DNA of 18,231 bases from Methanobacterium sp. (lineage in GTDB: Archaea; Methanobacteriota; Methanobacteria; Methanobacteriales; Methanobacteriaceae): assembly GCA_003151535.1 (NCBI GenBank), contig PLXT01000106.1:26011-44241 (forward strand). The letters run 5' to 3'. Shown one piece after another: positions 13,976-18,231 of the stretch (within the stretch, counting starts at the first letter, position 1; each line of letters begins with the position of its first letter). Both the position numbers and the translations under genes were made by a program. The notes beneath the pieces were generated by a model. That model was not told the origin of the DNA. It saw nothing but the letters and a program-made list of their open reading frames with translations, and did no database searches.

Positions 13976-15253
13976 TTAGTTCCATGCCATGCTGGCGTAA
14001 ATAATAATTGCCAGAAGTATGAGGACACCCATTAGATTTGATTTATTCACCCCAATATAATGTGATATCATTCCCAATGAGATAAATGTTAGGTAAACTA
14101 ATAAAACAAATAAAATATTTGCATTTTCAATACATGCAAAAATAATTACCAATAAACTGGTAAATAATATAACTAATTTTGAAAGCAAGCTGTAATTAAT
14201 ACGGTTTAAATACAAAATTAAAAAATCTCCAAGTTTTAGACAGAAAAAACAGATAGTGATACAGCAGTAATTGAAACAAAAACAAATAGAAATAGATAAT
14301 TGAGATCAAAATTCTGTATTAATTTGTCAATGAAGACCACAATACCGCTTCTAGGATTACCAATTAAATAAATGGCAATTAATGAAAATAACGCATCTAA
14401 TACATTCACTCCACTCATTGCAACTAAAAATCCCTCCCTATTTTCTCCAATATCCTCGCCACCACTGAGTTCTTGTGCTAAAATGCTGCCTTGAGCAGGC
14501 CCCATTCCCGGTAAAAATCCAAGTATACTGCCTGCTATTCCACCTGCAAATATTCCCCTCAAAACATTTTTGTTGATCTTAAAATTATGATGCTTGTTTT
14601 GGGTTGGAACAGTAGAGTTTTGTTAGGCTGTAGATCAGTGTACTAACACCCAAAGCCCAGAAAATATTGTGAGAAGAGAAACATTAGTTGATAGTGGCGT
14701 GTTTAACATCACCCATCCTAAAATTCCAGAAGAAATAAATAGGAATGTAGACCAAATCATCGAATATAAATTTCTATTTAGTCGTTTGATCATATACACA
14801 ACTGCTAGAACTAGAATTAGATAGATATATGGTTTTATTGCCCAGTATGTGGGTGGTAGTAATATCGCAAATATGGGTAATAGGACTACTGCTACAATCA
14901 ACGACCAAACCCGCCAATTGTGACCATCCTTACTGCTTCCCTACCTCTACCCATGAGCTCCTGAAGTAATGGCCAGGTAAAACTGAAAGAACAGTTCCTT
15001 CTTCGGGCACTCCTAAAAACATTGAAGGAATGAAGTTTATCATGGAATGGGATATTGACATTGAGATCAAAAAGACCGCAAGAAAATCTGCTGAAACAAA
15101 ATTTAAAAGATAAGCAGAAGAAGCAAAAATAAAAGCACCAACAGTGTTTACGTGAACTCCAGGTATTATACCTGTTACTGCACCACATAAAACACCTATT
15201 AAACATACAGCTAATATATCAAAAATCCTATCACCAAAATGATATATGTTCAA
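13976..15253 (-). pseudogene. TctA/DUF112-type membrane transporter gene, broken by five frameshifts
   Basis: Read across frames, the region encodes about 420 residues of an archaeal TctA-like (tripartite tricarboxylate transporter permease, DUF112) membrane protein. The pieces in order are LIGVLCGAVTGIIPGVHVNT near the start; FLGVPEEGTVLSVLPGH; GRGREAVRMVTIGGFG; SLIVAVVLLPIFAILLPP; LRGIFAGGIAGSILGFLPGM; MSGVNVLDALFSLIAIYLIG; and a hydrophobic C-terminus ending ASMAWN. Frame changes fall near 14970, 14905, 14650, 14590-14625 and 14244-14249. Four of them are each repaired by adding one base to a short homopolymer. The best ribosome binding site (GGTGAT, 15230-15235) precedes an ATT codon, while the only other start is TTG at 15253. 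No functional protein can be made from it. An assembly error is the alternative. Confidence 0.85.
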
Positions 15254-15356
15254 TTTTATTAATATTATTTTCTAGAATAATAGTATTATTATAAAAATAT
15301 TAGAATGAACTCAAAATTATAAAACCTTGGAAAATGAAGGACTGAGAAAATTAAAT

Positions 15357-15364
15357 AAAAAAAA
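15357..15364 (-). terminator. Oligo-T terminator of the EF-1 beta operon
   Basis: On the minus strand a run of eight T begins 16 bases after the EF-1 beta stop codon. There is no strong stem in front of it. It is of the T-run type and separates the operon from the pseudogene that follows. Confidence 0.55.
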
Positions 15365-15379
15365 GTGGTTTTAAGGTTA

Positions 15380-15649
15380 TTACATTAACCTTCTTACATC
15401 AACTACTTCGATACTTGCAACATCTTCGATCTTAGATAGATTTTCTTCGACCTGTTCTGTTCCACCCTCAGCATCATCAACTATTACCATTACAATGAGT
15501 GCAACAAGACCAAATGCTATTGGATCTTCCTCAATACTGTGTAGTTCTGTGTTTTCCGGTATTGAACTTTTAATTTCTTCTTTAACTTTTGCCACATCCA
15601 TTTCAGGACTTTCAGGCATTAACTTTATTGTAGCTACAACTTCTCCCAT
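15380..15649 (-). CDS. ef1B: Archaeal elongation factor 1-beta (aEF1B)
   Basis: The 89-aa protein is the guanine-nucleotide exchange factor that recharges aEF1A with GTP during translation. The length and ends are typical: start VVATIKLMPESPEMD (residues 4-18), core EEDPIAFGLVALIVMVIVDD (40-59), and the conserved end SKIEDVASIEVVDVRRLM (72-89). GGAGG (15657-15661) stands seven bases before the ATG, on the minus strand. A 110-base gap separates it from the zinc-ribbon gene upstream and contains a TATA-like element, so it probably has its own promoter in addition to read-through. Confidence 0.95.
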   Translation of the reverse strand: MGEVVATIKLMPESPEMDVAKVKEEIKSSIPENTELHSIEEDPIAFGLVALIVMVIVDDAEGGTEQVEENLSKIEDVASIEVVDVRRLM

Positions 15650-15701
15650 TATTTTGCCTCCTAAAAACCCTCAACCTATAAAAGTTGATTAAATGGTTTG
15701 A

Positions 15702-15710
15702 TAATATAAA
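15702..15710 (-). promoter_or_regulatory. Probable TATA box of the EF-1 beta gene
   Basis: The minus strand reads TTTATATTA. A start about 25 bases downstream (near 15681) gives a leader of about 30 bases with the GGAGG site. A small inverted repeat (TCAAC/GTTGA, 15671-15688) lies in that leader. Confidence 0.45.
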
Positions 15711-15759
15711 TAAAATTTAGATTTAATAAATTTAAATAATTTAAAAATGATTTAAATTA

Positions 15760-15921
15760 TTATGGCCCTTTGAAGCCACATTCACATTTGTATAAATGTC
15801 CGAATGTTCTACATTTCTCGCATCTGTAGAGTATTTTCTCGCATTCTGGGCATGGAAACTTAACATAATTTTCCACTGGTGATATTTCCTGTTTACAGGA
15901 TGTACATTCTATTTTCTCCAT
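15760..15921 (-). CDS. Small zinc-ribbon protein (HVO_2753/DUF1610-like)
   Basis: The 53-aa protein is almost entirely two zinc ribbons: C6-xx-C9, C24-xx-C27, C34-xx-C37 and C46-x-C48. Each pair of knuckles can bind one zinc. It matches the family of tiny archaeal proteins with four Cys knuckles, of which Haloferax HVO_2753 is the studied example, and which is often found beside the EF-1 beta gene. A role near RNA or translation is suggested by that association only. The ATG directly abuts the stop codon of the kinase gene upstream (no intervening base), with GGAGGA nine bases before the ATG inside the kinase reading frame. Translational coupling is therefore likely. It is short and easily missed. 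Confidence 0.9.
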   Translation of the reverse strand: MEKIECTSCKQEISPVENYVKFPCPECEKILYRCEKCRTFGHLYKCECGFKGP

Positions 15922-16599
15922 TTAAATTCCTCCAATGAGTGTATATTTAGAGCTTTTACCTTCTATAATCGATATGACCCTTTCAGGGTACTTGCCGTTT
16001 ACAACATAACAATTAGATTTATATCTGAGTAAAAGCTCGGGTAAAAATTCATCAACTGATGTTTCACCAAAATTTAGTAGTTTTTTTGCACTTATAAATT
16101 TTATAAGTTTCGCACCATCTTGGCAAGGATCATGCGTATATATACCATCTACATCTGTTGCTATTAATAGTTTGGCCTTAAGAAGATCAGCTATGTACAT
16201 AGCTATTGAATCAGAGGTTACCCTCCAGCTATGCTCAAGGACATCATGGCTTTCAATTATGGATGATGGATTTAACAATGGCAATTTTCCCTGTTTTAAT
16301 ATTAAATCAATCATATCTGTAGATTTAACTGATTCAAGTCCTTTAACTTTATCAGCAAGGAGAGTCCCAACTATATCCATGCACAATATTGCAGATTTAT
16401 GGTTAGCTGTGTCAGAAAAATGTATATCTTGGTTATAATTCCTTATTTTATTTGCAAACATACCCCCTCCACAAATAAAAACTATTTTCTTAGGGGATTT
16501 TAAAGAATCATTTAAAGTTATAATTGCTTCGCATAATTCTATTGCTTTTTCAGGAAACAGACTTCCACCAATTTTTATAATCCAATCCATGTAACCCAT
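15922..16599 (-). CDS. mfnE: Amino-acid-kinase-family enzyme, MfnE-like (aminomethylfuran phosphate kinase)
   Basis: The 225-aa protein belongs to the amino acid kinase fold: WIIKIGGSLF (6-15, phosphate-binding lysine and Gly-Gly), FICGGGMFANKIR (41-53), WRVTSDSIAMYIADLL (near 126-141) and ATDVDGIYT (near 147-155). In methanogens the protein of this size and pattern is MfnE, which phosphorylates [5-(aminomethyl)furan-3-yl]methyl phosphate during methanofuran synthesis. Specificity is assigned from family memory. ATG at 16599 gives the longest form. ATG at 16590 fits better with GGATGGGT just upstream, and gives MDWIIKIGG. It lies 21 bases after the Pth2 gene and abuts the zinc-ribbon gene, so all are one operon. 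Confidence 0.82.
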   Translation of the reverse strand: MGYMDWIIKIGGSLFPEKAIELCEAIITLNDSLKSPKKIVFICGGGMFANKIRNYNQDIHFSDTANHKSAILCMDIVGTLLADKVKGLESVKSTDMIDLILKQGKLPLLNPSSIIESHDVLEHSWRVTSDSIAMYIADLLKAKLLIATDVDGIYTHDPCQDGAKLIKFISAKKLLNFGETSVDEFLPELLLRYKSNCYVVNGKYPERVISIIEGKSSKYTLIGGI

Positions 16600-16620
16600 C
16601 CAAATTATTATATTAAATCC

Positions 16621-16962
16621 TTATTTTAGAAGTTTAAGATCTTGTGTAATCTTATCAATCTTTTCATCTTCATCGGGGCCAATACCCAGACAAGTTATGG
16701 TTGATCTAGGCAATTCAGTGTGTCCTGCATCATGAACCAGATATATTGGCATATTGGTTGCTTTTGCAAGTTCGTAAATTTCAAAAAGTTCCTCAAGATC
16801 ATTTGCCTTCAAAACAACCTTCTTTTCACCTTCAGATTCCCATTTTTTTAGTATACGATCATCAGCTTTTTTATATGCCCCTAAACATGCATGACATGCT
16901 TGAGCTGCTATTTTTCCGCGGCTCATTTTAAGATCTGCCCTCATCACTATGATTTGTTTCAT
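16621..16962 (-). CDS. pth2: Peptidyl-tRNA hydrolase, archaeal type (Pth2)
   Basis: The 113-aa enzyme releases tRNA from prematurely dissociated peptidyl-tRNA. The conserved Pth2 features are all present: MRADLKMSRGKIAAQACHA (7-25), LVHDAGHTEL (75-84) and ITCLGIGPDEDEKIDKIT (89-106). The length is exactly that of archaeal Pth2. The ATG follows GGTGAAA (16965-16971). A TTTAAACTA element (about 16998-17006) on the minus strand, about 25 bases before a plausible start, may be the promoter for pth2 and the genes downstream of it. The YcaO gene upstream is closed by its own T run, so pth2 probably heads the operon. Confidence 0.95.
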   Translation of the reverse strand: MKQIIVMRADLKMSRGKIAAQACHACLGAYKKADDRILKKWESEGEKKVVLKANDLEELFEIYELAKATNMPIYLVHDAGHTELPRSTITCLGIGPDEDEKIDKITQDLKLLK

Positions 16963-17042
16963 TATTTCACCATTTTATTATTAATATTTGAAAAAATAGT
17001 TTAAATTATTTTTATTCCTAAAAATTCGATTTATATTATCTT

Positions 17043-17051
17043 AAAAAAAAA
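17043..17051 (-). terminator. T9 terminator directly after ycaO
   Basis: On the minus strand nine T begin two bases after the ycaO stop codon. The pth2 promoter region follows immediately, which supports termination here. Confidence 0.55.
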
Positions 17052-17052
17052 T

Positions 17053-18231
17053 TTAATTTGATAATCTTTTACCAGCCCGGTTTACATCAACTGAATACAA
17101 TTCCATTCCTGGAATTAAAACCCTCACAACTGGAATTTCAATCTCAGACCTTGTGAGATCAACGTACAAAATATCTTCAAATCCACATTTACTCAAAAGT
17201 TTTTTTGAAGTTTCAATATCTTCTTTAAATGATCTACCTGAATCATTTTTGAGCTCATTTAAGTCAATTGATCTCTCAGACTCACCGAACCAATGACTGT
17301 TAATGCGTTTCATTCTTTGGTATCCCGCTTTTCTCATGAAAACTGCCCGTACTGTATCTTCCCTTGTGCCATGAATCTGGGTTGCTCTACTCTGTGCAAC
17401 TTCTGTAAGTGCCCTAATAACTGCAATTTCAGGATCTAAATGAGTTCCAACGCCCAAAGTCAATAATGCCGGATCCTTTAAGATTGTGTCATCTGAAACT
17501 GCGGCGACAGTTGTAATTTTAACATCCGCTGTTAAATCCACGAGTCTAACATTTATTCCTGCTTCCTTAAACATGGAAAGGATATTTTTAATTATCTCAT
17601 TTTCAGTATTTTCACAGCTGATCTCAGGTTTTTGCTTACGTTTAGATTCAAAAATACTCCAGGCATCCCTCTCCACAACTTCCATCATTCCATGAAAAAC
17701 AGCTTCTTCAAGCTTATTTCCAGATGCAAGACCATTAGTATTGGACTGAAAAATTTTAACAGTATTTTCTGTGATATAAGGATGATAAACAGCATTAGCA
17801 GGTACTAAAACAACATTATCGTCTTTAAGATTTGTTGATCTAACCCATTCCATTTCTGAAGTTTCCGGATCAAATAATAAATTAGGAAGTATCAGAGAAT
17901 TCGGACTAATATATTCGTCTAGAGAACCCTCAAAAACACCACAAACAAAATTTTGCCTATGTTCATCATTTAATTCTGCAGAATATCTTTCAAATGATTC
18001 CATCATTGCCGATGCCTTTGCTTGTGGTTTGGTTGCACCTTTACCTGCATATATACTCACAGCCCCTTCTGCGGCATCTGGCCTTATAGCAGAGTAAACT
18101 GGGATTCCAATCCTATCAAGATGTGTTATTTCAGCGACTCTTGTGACTCCTGCAGTCCTAAGTTTCGATTCAACATTTTTTATAGTATCTTCGGGAGCTA
18201 TAGCTCGGTGAGTGCATCCAAAATATTTTAC
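17053..18231 (-). CDS. ycaO: YcaO-domain protein, McrA-glycine thioamidation type (5' end outside window)
   Basis: The visible part is 392 residues in one open frame to the window edge, beginning VKYFGCTHRA at 18231; probably only a few residues are missing. YcaO enzymes use ATP to activate a backbone amide. The methanogen group (once called methanogenesis marker 1) helps install thioglycine in the active site of methyl-coenzyme M reductase, usually with TfuA. ITHLDRIGIPVYSAIRP (about 36-52) and AKASAMMESFERYSAE (about 71-86) hold the conserved YcaO start and ATP/Mg-binding acidic residues. GMMEVVERDAW and LTEVAQSRATQIHG are the later ATP-site motifs. The C-terminus ends LYSVDVNRAGKRLSN, complete for the family. 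No TfuA gene is in the window. GTG codons inside the frame, such as 18060, are not the true start because the family sequence continues upstream. Confidence 0.92.
   Translation of the reverse strand, partial: VKYFGCTHRAIAPEDTIKNVESKLRTAGVTRVAEITHLDRIGIPVYSAIRPDAAEGAVSIYAGKGATKPQAKASAMMESFERYSAELNDEHRQNFVCGVFEGSLDEYISPNSLILPNLLFDPETSEMEWVRSTNLKDDNVVLVPANAVYHPYITENTVKIFQSNTNGLASGNKLEEAVFHGMMEVVERDAWSIFESKRKQKPEISCENTENEIIKNILSMFKEAGINVRLVDLTADVKITTVAAVSDDTILKDPALLTLGVGTHLDPEIAVIRALTEVAQSRATQIHGTREDTVRAVFMRKAGYQRMKRINSHWFGESERSIDLNELKNDSGRSFKEDIETSKKLLSKCGFEDILYVDLTRSEIEIPVVRVLIPGMELYSVDVNRAGKRLSN

Noticed and set aside
14898..15206. A 102-codon Cys/Phe-rich minus-strand ORF overlapping the transporter pseudogene
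   Set aside because: Only its last 20 or so codons (GRGREAVRMVTIGGFG) make sense, as a frameshifted piece of the TctA-like protein; the rest is an out-of-frame reading of it.

Overview
The window looks like a chromosomal segment of a Methanobacteriales methanogen, most likely a Methanobacterium-type species. The evidence is the combination of a YcaO protein of the McrA-thioglycine type, an MfnE-like methanofuran kinase, a geranylgeranyl reductase with its own ferredoxin, archaeal EF-1 beta and Pth2, archaeal-type TATA boxes with GGTGAT-type ribosome binding sites, and a very A+T-rich composition. No CRISPR array, rRNA, integrase or insertion sequence is visible.

Layout. Positions 1-874 hold a minus-strand phosphate-binding protein (pstS) with a hairpin terminator. 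Positions 1027-1185 hold a promoter and a 41-codon remnant that resembles the N-terminus of a citrate synthase/citryl-CoA lyase. Positions 1383-2929 hold three plus-strand genes of unknown function: a membrane-anchored protein with a possible degenerate phospholipase-D-like domain, a three-TM partner, and a cysteine-rich DUF2769-like protein with an internal duplication. Positions 3046-4681 hold a minus-strand pair, a six-TM protein and an HTH-PhoU regulator. A metallophosphoesterase with a TTG start follows at 4895-5695, then tRNA-Thr(GGU) and tRNA-Leu(UAA). Positions 6303-7631 form a ferredoxin/geranylgeranyl-reductase operon for archaeal lipid saturation; the 55-aa ferredoxin is easily overlooked.

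Positions 7764-9138 hold a HEAT-repeat gene split by a frameshift in a short TA repeat, which separates the ninth repeat and a C-terminal domain. A methylated-DNA:cysteine methyltransferase follows at 9402-9995. Positions 10054-12894 (minus) encode a GspF/TadC-like membrane platform and a CpaF/FlaI-like secretion ATPase. The ATPase is divergent from a zinc-finger methyltransferase-like gene (12927-13907) across a 32-bp interval with overlapping TATA boxes.

Positions 13976-15253 hold a TctA/DUF112-type membrane protein gene broken by five frameshifts. The last block (minus) is YcaO (cut by the window edge), Pth2, MfnE, a 53-aa zinc-ribbon protein and EF-1 beta, a translation and methanogenesis-cofactor neighbourhood. 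I see no convincing new defence or mobile system. The most interesting items are the two broken genes, the citrate-synthase-like relic and the uncharacterised 1383-2929 cluster.
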